Below are positions 35,860-46,915 of a stretch of 64,000 bases of DNA, in pieces. This DNA comes from Rhodoferax sp. (lineage in GTDB: Bacteria; Pseudomonadota; Gammaproteobacteria; Burkholderiales; Burkholderiaceae_C), in contig JARLJH010000058.1 in the NCBI GenBank assembly GCA_031291305.1, positions 210,116-274,115 of the forward strand. The letters run 5' to 3'. The position numbers and the translations under genes are program-made. How positions within the stretch are numbered: the first letter of the stretch is position 1; each line of letters starts with the position of its first letter. The notes below the pieces were generated by a model. It worked only from the letters and a program-made list of their open reading frames with translations, ran no database searches and was not told the DNA's origin.

Positions 35860-36779
35860 GGTTTGGCCTTTTTAGTTTTGGTAACCGACGCGTCCTCGGC
35901 AGGTTCGGGTCGGGCTGGCACCTGGCCAGCCTGTGGCTGCAGGATCAGCACATGCAGCCCACCGTTCACATCTGCCACAGGCTCGCACCGCACCCGCGCA
36001 AAAGCCGAGTCCGCACCACGCTCAATCTTGCTGACACGCGCCACCTGCAGGCCAGGCGGATAAACCCCGTCAATACCACTGGTGGTCATCAAATCACCGG
36101 CTTGCAGATCCACATTCGCATCCAGAAAGCGCAACTCCAGCGAGCCCGTTCCAACGGAAGGCTCACCAAATGCCAGCGCCCGCAGGCCGGTACGGGTGTT
36201 CAGAACGGGAATAGCCTGGTTGCGATCCGTGATCAGGGTGACTTCGCTGACCAGCGGATAGACCCGCGTCACCTGTCCGAGCACACCGAGCTCATCCAAC
36301 ACTGGCGAGCCCGGCTGCACCGCAGCCAGCGCACCTTTGTCAACAATGACTTTGCGGGTAAAGGGATCGGCTGCGGCATACAACACCTGTGCCGCCAGGG
36401 CAGGTGCACTGACGCGCGCGCGCAAATCCAGCAAAGCACGCAACCGGGCGTTCTCAAAAGTGAGTTGTTCCACCTGTTGAGCGCGCTGCGACTGCAAGCC
36501 CAGACGATATTGAGCAGCCGCTTCGTTGGCATGTGAAGTACCCAGCGATTCAAAGTACTTGCCCCCATCGCGCACCAAGATGACCGGTTGCAACATGCTC
36601 CATTGCAATGGGTAAAGCACGGTGGCAATGGCGGCACGGACTGGCTTGATGATTCTGAATCGGTTGTCGGCCACCATCAACAACACAGCCAGCACGCCAA
36701 AAAAGACCAGCTTGGACAAGGCGGACGGCCCCTGTCGAAAAAACGGGGGCGGAGATCTGTCCAGCGTACCCAGAGGCAT
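35856..36779 (-). CDS. mreC: Rod-shape-determining protein MreC
   Basis: Periplasmic scaffold that activates PBP2. The 307-residue protein has a membrane helix (LVFFGVLAVLLMVADNRF) near 24-40, a coiled coil near 80-110 (NEAAAQYRLGLQSQRAQQVEQL, cut short here by domain end) and the beta domains with PGSPVLDELGVLGQV and LRALAFGEPSVGTG. The C-terminus is a short Ala/Lys-rich tail. The start MPLGTLDRSPPPFFRQ at 36779 is the family's; the longer in-frame reading would run into mreB. Confidence 0.95.
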   Translation of the reverse strand: MPLGTLDRSPPPFFRQGPSALSKLVFFGVLAVLLMVADNRFRIIKPVRAAIATVLYPLQWSMLQPVILVRDGGKYFESLGTSHANEAAAQYRLGLQSQRAQQVEQLTFENARLRALLDLRARVSAPALAAQVLYAAADPFTRKVIVDKGALAAVQPGSPVLDELGVLGQVTRVYPLVSEVTLITDRNQAIPVLNTRTGLRALAFGEPSVGTGSLELRFLDANVDLQAGDLMTTSGIDGVYPPGLQVARVSKIERGADSAFARVRCEPVADVNGGLHVLILQPQAGQVPARPEPAEDASVTKTKKAKP

Positions 36780-36795
36780 CGCTGACTCCTGACGC

Positions 36796-37881
<1,086 letters not shown>

Positions 37882-38038
37882 TCACCCTGTAATATGTTCA
37901 AAAATAGTGGTTTTTCGGCAATAAACCATGCCGTTTCGGGCTGCAGCCCAAAGGCGGGATAATACCCTATCGCCTATGCACAACGCCCGTCCAGGGGTTC
38001 TGCAATCCCTCATTTACACCTTGTTGCGACCAAAAAAC

Positions 38039-38338
38039 ATGTCTCTGACCCTTGCTGACATTGACCGGTTGGCCCATCTGGCCCGACTCGGCCTTCAACC
38101 CGACGAGCGCACACGCTTGCGCTCGCAACTCAATGATTTTTTTGACATTGTTGAGAAAATGCGCGCGGTGGACACATCCGGCGTGATACCACTGGCACAT
38201 CCCGTAGACGTGGCAGACAACATGGCCCTGCGCTTGCGTGAGGATGTGGTCAGTGAGCCTAATCGGCGCGAAGCCAACCAACGCAGCGCTCCAGCCGTCG
38301 AATCAGGCCTGTTTCTGGTGCCCAAGGTCATCGAGTAA
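38039..38338 (+). CDS. gatC: Asp/Glu-tRNA(Asn/Gln) amidotransferase subunit C
   Basis: Small subunit that stabilises the GatA-GatB pair. 99 residues, with the family start [19 protein letters not shown] and core [14 protein letters not shown]; the C-terminus ends in LVPKVIE as usual. I chose 38039 over an upstream in-frame ATG at 37928, which would add 37 residues absent from the family. Confidence 0.95.
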   Translation: MSLTLADIDRLAHLARLGLQPDERTRLRSQLNDFFDIVEKMRAVDTSGVIPLAHPVDVADNMALRLREDVVSEPNRREANQRSAPAVESGLFLVPKVIE

Positions 38339-38361
38339 GCCCACAACCCAATTTCTTTATC

Positions 38362-39834
38362 ATGACGCAATCTACTGATCTTCACGATCTGACGGTGGCC
38401 GAACTGGCCCAACATCTGCGCAGCCACAAGGTATCAGCGGTGGAAACGGCACAGCATTTCCTGAACCGCGCCCAGCAGTACCAACATTTGGGGGCTTTTC
38501 TGGACAAATCACCCGAAGTGACGCTGGCGCAAGCACGCGCTTGCGACGCACGCCTGGCCGCAGGAACAGCAGGCCCGCTGGAAGGCGTACCGATGGCGCA
38601 CAAGGACATTTTTGTGACCCGCGATTTCGCCACCACGGCAGGTTCGCGCATGTTGGAAGGCTACCGCTCACCGTTCGACGCCACCGTGGTTTCACGTTTG
38701 GCCGAGGCTGGTGTGGTGACGCTTGGCAAACTCAACTGCGATGAATTCGCCATGGGCTCAGCCAATGAAAACTCGGCCTTCGGACCGGTGAAAAATCCTT
38801 GGGACATCACCCGTACGCCCGGTGGCTCCTCGGGTGGCAGTGCGGCGGCGGTCGCAGCACGCCTGACGCCCGCCGCCACCGGCACCGACACTGGCGGCTC
38901 CATCCGTCAACCGGCGTCGTTTTGCGGCATCACCGGCATCAAGCCGACTTATGGACGGGCTTCGCGTTACGGCATGGTAGCCTTTGCCTCCAGTCTGGAC
39001 CAAGCCGGCGTGCTGGCGCGCACGGCGCAAGACTGTGCCCTGCTGCTTTCCAGCATGTGCGGACCGGACCCGGACCGGGATTCAACCTCGCTGGAAGTGC
39101 CTGCCGAGGATTTCACCCTCAAGCTGACGGACCCTATTGCGGGCTTGCGTATTGGTGTGCCCGCCGAGTTCTTTGGTAAAGGCTTGGCACCGGAGGTGCG
39201 TACTGCAGTGGATGATGCGCTGAAACAATACGAGGCACTGGGTGCACGGTTGGTGCCGATCTCATTGCCACGCACCGAATTGTCGATTCCCGTCTACTAC
39301 ATCATTGCCCCGGCCGAGGCGTCAAGCAATCTGAGCCGCTTTGACGGCGTGAAGTTTGGCCACCGTGCCAAAGACTTCAAAGACCTCAACGACATGTACG
39401 AGCAAACTCGCGCCGAAGGTTTTGGCGATGAGGTGAAGCGCCGCATCATGATTGGCACCTATGTGTTGTCGCACGGTTATTACGACGCGTATTACCTGCA
39501 GGCACAAAAAATCCGACGCATGATTGCCGACGATTTCCAGCAGGCTTTCCAGCAATGCGACGTGATCGCTGGGCCGGTAGCGCCAACGGTGGCCTGGCCG
39601 CTGGGTGGTCACGGCAATGACCCGCTGGCCGACTACCTGGCCGACATCTTCACCCTACCCGCTTCCTTGGCCGGTCTACCAGGCATGAGCCTGCCAGTGG
39701 GTTTTGACACTGAAAATTTGCCGGTTGGCATGCAGTTGATTGGCAACCACTTGACCGAGTCGCGCCTGCTGAATGTCGCACACCGCTTCCAGCAAGCCAC
39801 CGATTGGCATACCCGGCGGCCGCAAGGAATCTGA
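38362..39834 (+). CDS. gatA: Asp/Glu-tRNA(Asn/Gln) amidotransferase subunit A
   Basis: Releases ammonia from glutamine for amidation of mischarged Glu-tRNA(Gln) or Asp-tRNA(Asn). The 490-residue amidase has the Ser-Ser-Lys catalytic set: lysine in [14 protein letters not shown], and the Gly/Ser-rich stretch [16 protein letters not shown] with [15 protein letters not shown]. It follows gatC by 23 bases, and gatB follows two bases after its stop. Confidence 0.98.
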   Translation: MTQSTDLHDLTVAELAQHLRSHKVSAVETAQHFLNRAQQYQHLGAFLDKSPEVTLAQARACDARLAAGTAGPLEGVPMAHKDIFVTRDFATTAGSRMLEGYRSPFDATVVSRLAEAGVVTLGKLNCDEFAMGSANENSAFGPVKNPWDITRTPGGSSGGSAAAVAARLTPAATGTDTGGSIRQPASFCGITGIKPTYGRASRYGMVAFASSLDQAGVLARTAQDCALLLSSMCGPDPDRDSTSLEVPAEDFTLKLTDPIAGLRIGVPAEFFGKGLAPEVRTAVDDALKQYEALGARLVPISLPRTELSIPVYYIIAPAEASSNLSRFDGVKFGHRAKDFKDLNDMYEQTRAEGFGDEVKRRIMIGTYVLSHGYYDAYYLQAQKIRRMIADDFQQAFQQCDVIAGPVAPTVAWPLGGHGNDPLADYLADIFTLPASLAGLPGMSLPVGFDTENLPVGMQLIGNHLTESRLLNVAHRFQQATDWHTRRPQGI

Positions 39835-39836
39835 CA

Positions 39837-41318
39837 ATGAACACCACCATGGATACAAAATCTGTCGCAAAAAATCCCCTATTGATAAGAGGTTATGAGG
39901 TTGTGATCGGTTTCGAGACACACGCCCAACTGTCCACCCAGTCCAAGATATTCAGCCGGGCCGCCACGGCCTTTGGCGCCGAACCGAACACCCAGGCCTG
40001 CGCGGTGGACCTTGCCTTGCCGGGTACCCTGCCGGTGATGAACAAGGGCGCGGTCGAACGTGCCATTGAACTCGGTTTGGCGCTGGGCTCACACATTGCG
40101 CCGCGCAGCATTTTTGCCCGCAAGAACTACTTCTACCCGGATTTGCCCAAGGGCTACCAAATCAGCCAGTTTGAGATTCCGGTGGTGCAAGGCGGTTCGG
40201 TCGAGTTTTACCTGGACGACGAGAAGAAATCGGTGCGTCTGGTACGGGCGCATTTGGAGGAAGACGCGGGCAAATCGCTGCACGAAGACTTCATCGGCCA
40301 GACCGGCATTGACCTGAACCGCGCTGGCACGCCGCTGCTGGAGATCGTGACTGAGCCCGACATGCGCTCCACCGCCGAGGCGGTGGCCTATGCCAAAGAA
40401 CTGCACAAGATCGTCACCTGGATCGGTATTTGCGACGGCAACATGCAGGAAGGCAGCTTCCGTTGCGATGCCAATGTGTCGGTGCGCAAACCCGGCGAGC
40501 CACTGGGCACCCGGCGCGAAATCAAAAACCTCAACAGCTTCAAGTTCATGCAGCAGGCGATTGATTTTGAGATCCGCTGGCAGATTGAAGAGATTGAAGA
40601 TGGCCGCGCCATCCAGCAGGCCACCGTGCTGTTCAACCCCGACACCGGCGAAACCCGCGCCATGCGCAGCAAGGAGGACGCTGCCGACTACCGCTATTTC
40701 CCCGACCCGGATTTACCGCCGCTGGTGATTGCGCCCGAATGGGTCGAGCGTGTTCGCGCTGGCATGACGGAACTGCCACGCGTCATGGCGGCGCGCTTTG
40801 CCAAAGACTACGGCTTGTCAGATTATGACGCCACAGCCCTTACACAGAGCCGGGAGGTAGCTAGCTATTTTGAAGCAGCCACGCAGGCCTGCGGCCAGCC
40901 CAAATTGGTTGGCAACTGGATCATGGGTGAAGTTTCTCGCCGCCTGAATGCCGCCGAGGCTGACATCAACGCCTGCCCAGTCACGCCCACGCAACTGGGG
41001 CAACTTGTGACCCGTATCCAGGATGGCACCATCTCCAATAATGCCGCCAAACAGGTGATGGATGCGCTGTGGTCCGACCCGCAAACCCAGGTGGATGCGG
41101 TGATTGAAGCCAAAGGCCTCAAGCAGATGAACGACACCGCCGAGCTGGAAAAGATCGTTGATGCCGTGCTGGCCGCCAACCCGAAGAACGTGGAGCAGTT
41201 TCGCGCAGGCAATGACAAAGCGCTCAATGCCCTGGTGGGGCAGATCATGAAAGGCAGTCAGGGCAAGGCCAACCCGCAGCAGGTCAACGAGCTGCTGCGG
41301 AAAAAACTGGCCAGTTAA
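39837..41318 (+). CDS. gatB: Asp/Glu-tRNA(Asn/Gln) amidotransferase subunit B
   Basis: Phosphorylates and amidates the mischarged aminoacyl-tRNA with ammonia from GatA. The 493-residue protein has [21 protein letters not shown], the [14 protein letters not shown] motif and the [11 protein letters not shown]-type region ([15 protein letters not shown]). The C-terminal helical and YqeY-like tail ends in [12 protein letters not shown]. The first 20 residues before [12 protein letters not shown] are slightly longer than usual. The stop overlaps that of the opposing DUF4124 gene by four bases (TTAA). A repeat-like stretch lies at 40833-40877. Confidence 0.97.
   Translation: MNTTMDTKSVAKNPLLIRGYEVVIGFETHAQLSTQSKIFSRAATAFGAEPNTQACAVDLALPGTLPVMNKGAVERAIELGLALGSHIAPRSIFARKNYFYPDLPKGYQISQFEIPVVQGGSVEFYLDDEKKSVRLVRAHLEEDAGKSLHEDFIGQTGIDLNRAGTPLLEIVTEPDMRSTAEAVAYAKELHKIVTWIGICDGNMQEGSFRCDANVSVRKPGEPLGTRREIKNLNSFKFMQQAIDFEIRWQIEEIEDGRAIQQATVLFNPDTGETRAMRSKEDAADYRYFPDPDLPPLVIAPEWVERVRAGMTELPRVMAARFAKDYGLSDYDATALTQSREVASYFEAATQACGQPKLVGNWIMGEVSRRLNAAEADINACPVTPTQLGQLVTRIQDGTISNNAAKQVMDALWSDPQTQVDAVIEAKGLKQMNDTAELEKIVDAVLAANPKNVEQFRAGNDKALNALVGQIMKGSQGKANPQQVNELLRKKLAS
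40833..40877 (+). repeat. Possible copy of the dispersed repeat inside gatB
   Basis: ACAGCCCTTACACAGAGCCGG followed by GAGGTAGCTAGCTATTTTGAA resembles the GCCCTT ... AGCTATTTT part of the unit, in the same frame as other same-direction copies ([13 protein letters not shown]). The protein length is normal here, so this may be an old copy or chance. Confidence 0.35.
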
Positions 41319-42019
41319 TTCGCCTTGACTGGTTCAGCCATTTGCCACAGGGGCGCCAGACGTAGCTGTTCAGCGTCAAAACGGGCGTTGACACGCGCAG
41401 CCTCGGCATCCTTGTCGGCCATGAAACGCCCCTGTGCTGCCAACGTCTGGTTGACCTCATCCATCTGGCGTCTGAGTTTTGGCGGAGCTTTGCTGGGGTC
41501 TTTCTCGTAAAAAGCCATCTCGTCCGAGAGTTTGGCCTTTTGCGCCAACAGATCAGTGACCTGCGCAATGGCCGTTTGCTTGACACGACTGATGCGTCCC
41601 AGCGCTTCCGTTCTTTCCTTCTCATGCACGCTTTGCGTGGGATAGCGCACGAGCAGCGCGCGGTCACGGCGCTTTTCTTCCTCCAATATGGCTTGCTGTG
41701 CCTCTTCAGCTTTAGCCTTGGCCTCCAGAGCGTTGCGCTCCTTGGCGGTTAGCGTGGGGCCCACGCGGGCTTTCACGGTACCACTGGGGTTGAGAATGTT
41801 TTGTTCGCGATCACGACACTCAGGGATCGGTCGGTCCGAGGTCAGCTTATGCCCTCTGGCATCGGTACAGGTGTAAATTTCGGGAGTCGGGAGCTGCACT
41901 TGCGGGGCAGTTTGCGACTGACCAACGCCGTGGCCCAGCGCTGACAACAGGCCCAACGAAAGCCCTCTCGCAGCGCGCCAGCTTTGCCGCAAATAGCATC
42001 CTGCCAGGCTGTCGGTCAT
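41315..42019 (-). CDS. DUF4124 domain protein
   Basis: A 234-residue protein with a weak N-terminal signal-like hydrophobic stretch ([13 protein letters not shown]), then a DUF4124 domain at about 46-75 ([22 protein letters not shown], with two cysteines). The rest is a long charged coiled coil (about 90-220, rich in Ala, Glu, Arg and Lys). Probably periplasmic; function unknown. Its start overlaps the pyrE stop as ATGA, so it is translated with pyrE, though no functional link is evident. Confidence 0.75.
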   Translation of the reverse strand: MTDSLAGCYLRQSWRAARGLSLGLLSALGHGVGQSQTAPQVQLPTPEIYTCTDARGHKLTSDRPIPECRDREQNILNPSGTVKARVGPTLTAKERNALEAKAKAEEAQQAILEEEKRRDRALLVRYPTQSVHEKERTEALGRISRVKQTAIAQVTDLLAQKAKLSDEMAFYEKDPSKAPPKLRRQMDEVNQTLAAQGRFMADKDAEAARVNARFDAEQLRLAPLWQMAEPVKAN

Positions 42020-42726
42020 ACCCCCTCCACCCCATAGCGCGCCCGGTAGGCCTGCACCCGTGCGTGGGCATCTGCCAGACCCGGCACGCTGTGGTGTTGC
42101 AGGTACTGCATCAAATCATTCAATTTGGCAATGGCGCACACCTGCAAACCCAGTTGCTGTTGCACATACTGCACCGCGCTGTGGTTCACATCCAAACCAT
42201 TTTCTGTGGCTTTTTCCTGCCGGTCCAGCGCGATCACAACCGCATGCGCAGTGGCACCGGCCTGCTGGATCAGAGCGATGGATTCACGCACCGCAGTACC
42301 GGCTGACATCACGTCATCGACGATCAGCACGCGACCTTTCAGGGGGGCTCCGACCAGCGTGCCGCCTTCGCCGTGGTCCTTGGCCTCCTTGCGGTTGTAG
42401 GCAAAAGGCACATTCTTGCCAGCCCGGGCCAGCTCCACAGCCAACGCCGCACCCAGCGGAATGCCCTTGTAAGCCGGGCCAAAAATCATGTCGAATTCGA
42501 TGCCGCTACCCAACAAACGCTGCGCATAGAATTGCGCAAGTTTGCCCAGCTTGGCCCCGTCATCGAACAGGCCGGCGTTGAAAAAGTAGGGGCTCAGCCG
42601 ACCTGCCTTGGTTTTGAACTCGCCAAAGCGCAGTACGCCACCCGCCAGCGCAAAATGCACAAACTCCTGCGCCAGGCTGTCCTGGGCCGGGCTTGTGCAG
42701 GTTTCGATCTCAACACGCTCTGACAT
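42016..42726 (-). CDS. pyrE: Orotate phosphoribosyltransferase
   Basis: Joins orotate to PRPP, giving orotidine 5'-phosphate, in pyrimidine synthesis. The 236-residue protein has the PRPP-binding motif RVLIVDDVMSAGTAVRES, the catalytic loop region YNRKEAKDHGEGG and GPAYKGIPLGAALA. The start codon is 11 bases from that of the divergent xth gene and its ribosome binding site (AAGGAA) lies partly inside the other gene's leader. Confidence 0.97.
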   Translation of the reverse strand: MSERVEIETCTSPAQDSLAQEFVHFALAGGVLRFGEFKTKAGRLSPYFFNAGLFDDGAKLGKLAQFYAQRLLGSGIEFDMIFGPAYKGIPLGAALAVELARAGKNVPFAYNRKEAKDHGEGGTLVGAPLKGRVLIVDDVMSAGTAVRESIALIQQAGATAHAVVIALDRQEKATENGLDVNHSAVQYVQQQLGLQVCAIAKLNDLMQYLQHHSVPGLADAHARVQAYRARYGVEGV

Positions 42727-42740
42727 GAGGAAATTCCTTG
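42725..42740. promoter_or_regulatory. Shared palindromic ribosome-binding region between pyrE and xth
   Basis: The 11 bases between the two divergent start codons, GAGGAAATTCC, carry the xth ribosome binding site (GAGGAA) on plus and, with the next bases, the pyrE site (CAAGGAATTTCC) on minus. AGGAA-A-TTCCT is a perfect palindrome. There is no room for promoters here, so each promoter must lie inside the other gene. Confidence 0.65.
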
Positions 42741-43529
42741 TTTAAATTGACCAGCCTGAACCTCAATGGTATTCGTTCTGCCACCAGCAAAGGCCTGGAG
42801 GCTTGGCTGCACCAAAGTGCACCGGATTGTATTTGCGTGCAAGAAATCAAGGCGCAAGCACCGGACTTGGCCGACCGCTTTGAGCACTTGGCAGGGCTGA
42901 AGGGGTATTTCCATCTGGCTGACAAAAAAGGCTACTCCGGCGTCGGGGTGTACAGCCGCGCGGAGCCCACCGATGTCATCGCAGGCTTCGATGGCGGCGA
43001 ATTTGATGCTGAAGGGCGCTACCTGGAACTCAGGTTTGACACACCTGCTGCCAAGCGCTCGATCATCAGCTGCTACTTCCCCAGTGGCTCCTCGGGCGAG
43101 GAGCGCCAACTGGCCAAATACCGATTCCTGAACCTGATCTACCCGCACCTGCAACAGCTCAAGGCGCAGCGCGAGTTCATCGTCTGTAGCGATGTCAACA
43201 TCGCACACCAGGCCATCGACCTCAAAAACTGGAAAAGCAACCAGAAAAACTCAGGTTTCCTGCCTGAAGAACGCGCCTGGATGACCAAGCTGTTGGACGA
43301 AGGCGGCTTGGTGGACGTGTATCGGCAACTACACCCCAGCACCACCGACGAGGCCTACACCTGGTGGAGCAATCGCGGTCAGGCGTATGCCAAAAATGTC
43401 GGGTGGCGGCTGGACTATCACCTGGCGACTCCGGCACTGGCCCAGTTGGCTCGCACCACCACCATTTTCAAAGCCGAGAAGTTTTCGGACCACGCGCCGA
43501 TTACAGTCGAATACGATTTCGCAAAGTAG
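42738..43529 (+). CDS. xth: Exodeoxyribonuclease III
   Basis: Repair enzyme with AP endonuclease and 3'-5' exonuclease activity. The 263-residue protein has the family motifs: LNLNGIRSA at the start, metal-binding glutamate in CVQEIKAQ, CSDVNIAHQAIDLKN, and the C-terminal SDHAPI histidine. It begins at a TTG (42738) with a good ribosome binding site five bases before; there is no ATG that fits the family's N-terminus. Confidence 0.96.
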   Translation: MFKLTSLNLNGIRSATSKGLEAWLHQSAPDCICVQEIKAQAPDLADRFEHLAGLKGYFHLADKKGYSGVGVYSRAEPTDVIAGFDGGEFDAEGRYLELRFDTPAAKRSIISCYFPSGSSGEERQLAKYRFLNLIYPHLQQLKAQREFIVCSDVNIAHQAIDLKNWKSNQKNSGFLPEERAWMTKLLDEGGLVDVYRQLHPSTTDEAYTWWSNRGQAYAKNVGWRLDYHLATPALAQLARTTTIFKAEKFSDHAPITVEYDFAK

Positions 43530-43565
43530 GTCTTGGTCCGCTGAACCATCGACCCCAAGCGGATT

Positions 43566-44474
43566 TCACTGAACCCCAGCCGATGCTCTGATGAAATCGA
43601 TGAACGCACGAAGTGGTGCTGGTGGAAGCCGCCGACCCGGGTAGTACAAAAAAGGCCCTGAAAAACGTGGCCACCACGCCTCAAGTACCGGCTCCAGGGT
43701 GCCATTGTCCAGTTGTGGGCGCAACCACTCCTCAAATAGGTACACCAGGCCGGTCCCCGCCACAGCAGTATCCACAATCAAGTCAACGGCCGAGCCAATC
43801 TGCACGATGAGTGGGCCGGATGGCGTGATGCGCACCACTTCTCCATCGCGCGCAAACTCCCACGCAGGCATCGCACCGCTGGCGAAACGGCCACGCAGGC
43901 AGACGTGGTTGAGCAAATCACTGGGGTGTTGGGGCCGACCACACCGATCCAGATAGTCGGGAGACGCTGCGATGGCAAAGCGCTGGACGCGCGGCCCGAT
44001 GGGCACCGCAATCATGTCTTTTTCCAGTCGCTCCTCATAACGGATGCCGGCATCACATCCCACAGCCAGCACATCCACGAAGCTGTCGTCGGCAAACACC
44101 TCCAACTGGATGTCAGGATAAGCGGAGAGAAAAGCTGGAACGATGGCTGGCAACACCAACCGCGCCGCACTGACCGCCACGTTGAGCCGCAAAGTGCCAG
44201 CGGGGCGGTCGCGAAAACCATTCACCACATCAAGTGCCGCTTGCACCTCGGTCAAGGCGGGGGCAAGGCGCTCTATCAGACGTTGACCTGCCTCGGTAGG
44301 CACAACGCTGCGCGTGGTGCGATGCAACAGCCTGACACCAAGCTGCGTTTCCAGCCGCCGCACCGCCTCACTCAAGCCCGAAGCACTGCCGCCACTGGCC
44401 CGCGCACCCACACGAAAACCACCGGCACGTGCCACCGCCAGAAATGCATTTAAGTCACCAAGATCAGCGTCCAT
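43566..44474 (-). CDS. LysR-family transcriptional regulator
   Basis: A 302-residue regulator with the N-terminal helix-turn-helix (LNAFLAVARAGGFRVGARASG ... LSEAVRRLETQLGVRLLHRTTR) and a substrate-binding-type effector domain (about 88-300). I chose the ATG at 44474 (MDADLGDLNAF), the normal family start. It is divergent from the aldo-keto reductase gene, with a 100-base gap, the usual layout for a LysR protein and its target. The effector is unknown. Confidence 0.93.
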   Translation of the reverse strand: MDADLGDLNAFLAVARAGGFRVGARASGGSASGLSEAVRRLETQLGVRLLHRTTRSVVPTEAGQRLIERLAPALTEVQAALDVVNGFRDRPAGTLRLNVAVSAARLVLPAIVPAFLSAYPDIQLEVFADDSFVDVLAVGCDAGIRYEERLEKDMIAVPIGPRVQRFAIAASPDYLDRCGRPQHPSDLLNHVCLRGRFASGAMPAWEFARDGEVVRITPSGPLIVQIGSAVDLIVDTAVAGTGLVYLFEEWLRPQLDNGTLEPVLEAWWPRFSGPFLYYPGRRLPPAPLRAFIDFIRASAGVQ

Positions 44475-44574
44475 TGTTCGAAATTTCGTACAGCCCGTGC
44501 AGATTGTGATGGATTGTGGAACGACGGGTCGGCTCCTACCATTTGTCCACATCAACCCATCTGGAGCGCCGACC
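44475..44574. promoter_or_regulatory. Divergent LysR/aldo-keto reductase promoter region
   Basis: Contains the perfect palindrome CGAAATTTCG at 44479-44488, four bases from the LysR start codon, where a regulator could repress its own gene. LysR-type boxes are usually T-N11-A dyads nearer the target promoter; I see no second clear dyad. Confidence 0.45.
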
Positions 44575-45441
44575 ATGTCCCCAACTGCTTTTTCCACCAC
44601 CTACCAACTCGGCCACCGCTTAGTCAATCGACTCGGTTATGGCGCCATGCAACTGGCCGGCCCCGGCGTTTTTGGCCCGCCCAAGGACCGGGGCGCCGCC
44701 CTAGCTGTTTTGCGCGAGGCGCTTGTCAGCGGGGTGAATCACATCGACACCTCAGACTTTTACGGCCCACACATCACCAACCAGATCATTCGTGAGGCTC
44801 TGCACCCTTACCCGGACAATCTGACCATCGTCACCAAAATCAGCGCGCGGCGTGGTGCGGATGGTGCATGGATACCCGCCATGTCACGTGCTGAACTGAT
44901 TCAGGCGGTTCACGACAATCTGCGCAATCTTGGCTTGGAGATGCTTGACGTGGTCAATCTGCGCAGCATGTTCGACGTACATGGCCCGGCCGAAGGTTCC
45001 ATTGAGGAGCCGCTGACGGTGTTGGCAGAGCTCCAGCAGCAAGGCCTGGTGCGCCACATTGGCCTGAGCAATGTCACCCCAACGCAGGTGGCACAAGGCC
45101 GCACGATCTGCAACATCGTGTGTGTGCAAAACCAGTACAACCTGGCCCACCGGGAGGACGACGCCCTGATTGACGATCTGGCGCGCCAAGGCATTGCGTA
45201 TGTGCCGTTTTTCCCGCTTGGCGGGTTCACGCCACTGCAGTCGTCGGAGTTATCGAATGTCGCGCAGCAACTCGGTGCCACGCCCATGCAGGTGGCTTTG
45301 GCTTGGCTGTGGCAGCGATCCCCCAATATTCTTTTGATTCCCGGCACATCGTCCGTGGCCCACCTGCGAGAGAACCTGGCCTCGGTTCGGCTGACACTGA
45401 CGTCCGAACCTTTGGCGCAGTTGGAATCGATTGCAGAATAA
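44575..45441 (+). CDS. Aldo-keto reductase
   Basis: A 288-residue NADPH-dependent reductase of the aldo-keto superfamily (YajO/PdxI-like branch). It has the catalytic Asp-Tyr pair in HIDTSDFYGPH and the lysine in IVTKISARRG. The usual active-site histidine position reads VVNLRSM, as in several members of this branch. The C-terminal NADPH motif is ILLIPGTSSVAHLRENLAS. I chose MSPTAFSTTYQLG (44575); an upstream in-frame start would run through the LysR gene. Substrate unknown; probably controlled by the adjacent LysR protein. Confidence 0.88.
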   Translation: MSPTAFSTTYQLGHRLVNRLGYGAMQLAGPGVFGPPKDRGAALAVLREALVSGVNHIDTSDFYGPHITNQIIREALHPYPDNLTIVTKISARRGADGAWIPAMSRAELIQAVHDNLRNLGLEMLDVVNLRSMFDVHGPAEGSIEEPLTVLAELQQQGLVRHIGLSNVTPTQVAQGRTICNIVCVQNQYNLAHREDDALIDDLARQGIAYVPFFPLGGFTPLQSSELSNVAQQLGATPMQVALAWLWQRSPNILLIPGTSSVAHLRENLASVRLTLTSEPLAQLESIAE

Positions 45442-45487
45442 TCTCGACCGCTTTTCCAAAGTCGAGCAACGGTGATAAATGGTTTTT

Positions 45488-45511
45488 CGTAGGGCTGAAG
45501 TCAGCCCTACG
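45488..45511. repeat. REP-like perfect inverted repeat
   Basis: CGTAGGGCTGA-AG-TCAGCCCTACG has 11-base perfect arms and a 2-base loop, 47 bases after the aldo-keto reductase stop. It looks like an extragenic palindromic element and could also end or stabilise the transcript. No T run follows. The rest of the 274-base gap 45442-45715 shows nothing else I can name. Confidence 0.65.
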
Positions 45512-45715
45512 GGGATAACCCATGTTGCATGCTCCGGGGTGGCTTTTGACCATGCCGGTTAGTGTCAGTAGCTGCCACCCGATAACACCCACCTGGGTCG
45601 GCCAAGCACACGTAGCAAACCGGTGAGCACCAATAGGCTGCGCAATGTCAACTTCATGCAATGTGCCGACCCTAGAATAATCAGGGTTTCTACCAACGAA
45701 CTTATCGGAATCATC

Positions 45716-46462
45716 ATGACAGCACGTCTAACCAACAAGGTTTCCATCATCACCGGCGCTGCTCAGGGCATTGGCCTGGCCACCGCGCTGAAATTCGCCC
45801 AGGAAGGCGCCATCGTGATTGTTTGCGACGTCAAGCAAGAAGGCGTCGAGCAAGCCGTAGCCCAATGTCGCGCGCTGGGCGCAACGGCTGAAGGTTTTGT
45901 CATGGACGTGACCAACCGCGCCGTCGTCAATGACGTGGTCGGTTTGGTCAAATCCAAGTTCGGCCGCATTGACGTGCTGGTTAACAACGCTGGCATCACG
46001 CAAGACGCACGCCTGCAAAAAATGACCATCGAGCAATTCGACAAGGTGATCGACGTGAACCTGCGTGGCGTGTTCCACTGCTCACAGGCCGTGGTTGATG
46101 GCATGGTGGCCCAAGGCAGCGGCGTGATCTTGAACGCCAGCTCGGTGGTCGGTCTGTATGGCAACTTTGGCCAGACCAACTACGCCGCCACCAAATTTGG
46201 CGTGATCGGTTTCACCAAAACCTGGAGCCGTGAACTCGGCCCCAAGGGCGTGCGCACCAATGCCGTGGCACCTGGCTTCATCACCACGCCGATGGTCGCG
46301 GCGATGCCCGAGAAGGTGTTGGCCGACCTGAGCACCAAGGTGGCTTTGCGCCGCCTGGGCAAACCCGAAGAAATCGCCAATGTCTACGCTTTCCTGGCCA
46401 GCGACGAAGCGAGCTACATCAACGGCGAAGTGCTCGAAGTCTCCGGCGGCATTTCGCTCTGA
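45716..46462 (+). CDS. fabG: FabG-like 3-oxoacyl-ACP reductase (short-chain dehydrogenase)
   Basis: A 248-residue NAD(P)H-dependent reductase with the cofactor motif TGAAQGIG at about 13-20, NNAGI ([16 protein letters not shown]), catalytic serine in LNASSVVG and Tyr-x-x-x-Lys in NYAATKFG. It reduces 3-oxoacyl thioesters; a role in fatty acid synthesis is not certain because it stands alone, not with fabD/fabH/acpP, so polyhydroxyalkanoate or other metabolism is possible. The start MTARLTNKV at 45716 fits the family. A terminator follows. Confidence 0.85.
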   Translation: MTARLTNKVSIITGAAQGIGLATALKFAQEGAIVIVCDVKQEGVEQAVAQCRALGATAEGFVMDVTNRAVVNDVVGLVKSKFGRIDVLVNNAGITQDARLQKMTIEQFDKVIDVNLRGVFHCSQAVVDGMVAQGSGVILNASSVVGLYGNFGQTNYAATKFGVIGFTKTWSRELGPKGVRTNAVAPGFITTPMVAAMPEKVLADLSTKVALRRLGKPEEIANVYAFLASDEASYINGEVLEVSGGISL

Positions 46463-46500
46463 GCCTCGACAGCGTGTCCGCGTGGCACGCTACGAACACG

Positions 46501-46529
46501 GCGGCACCGTAGGGTGGCCGCTTTTTTTT
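46501..46529 (+). terminator. Intrinsic terminator after fabG
   Basis: GCGGCACC-GTAG-GGTGGCCGC with one bulged base, followed directly by eight T residues, 39 bases after the fabG-like stop. Confidence 0.8.
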
Positions 46530-46564
46530 CGCTCGGAAAACGGCCCTGTGATACCCTGCAAGTC

Positions 46565-46915
46565 ATGAAGATTCTTATCAAATGGCTGCTCAGCGCAACC
46601 GCCCTGCTGTGCGTGGCCTACATCTACCCCGGGGTGGTGGTGGGCAGCTTTGGCGCGGCCATGATGGCGGCTTTTGTCATCGGGCTGTTCAACATGGTGC
46701 TGCGGCCCGTGCTGGTGCTGCTGACGCTGCCCGTCACGCTGATCACGCTGGGGCTGTTTCTGTTTGTCATCAACGCGCTGATGTTCTGGGCAGCTTCTGG
46801 CGTGCTACAGGGTTTTTATGTGCGCGGTTTTGGCGCAGCGTTGCTGGGTTCGCTGATCTACTCGGTCTTCGGGCTGGTGATCGACTCAGTGGTTGAGCGC
46901 CTGCTGTTTAAGTAA
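46565..46915 (+). CDS. Phage-holin-family (YvlD-like) membrane protein
   Basis: A 116-residue inner-membrane protein with four hydrophobic helices in pairs (WLLSATALLCVAYIYPG, MMAAFVIGLFNMVLRPVLVL, VTLITLGLFLFVINALMFW, LLGSLIYSVFGLVIDSVV), the pattern of the YvlD (DUF360) family. Function unknown, sometimes linked to envelope stress. Its last 30 bases overlap the end of the opposing protease gene. The start MKILIKWLL at 46565 follows the preceding terminator by 35 bases. Confidence 0.82.
   Translation: MKILIKWLLSATALLCVAYIYPGVVVGSFGAAMMAAFVIGLFNMVLRPVLVLLTLPVTLITLGLFLFVINALMFWAASGVLQGFYVRGFGAALLGSLIYSVFGLVIDSVVERLLFK

Noticed and set aside
39850-39895. Possible repeat copy at the start of gatB
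   Set aside because: CCCCTATTGATAAGAGG resembles the internal hairpin but the flanking parts do not fit; kept only as a note on the slightly long N-terminus.
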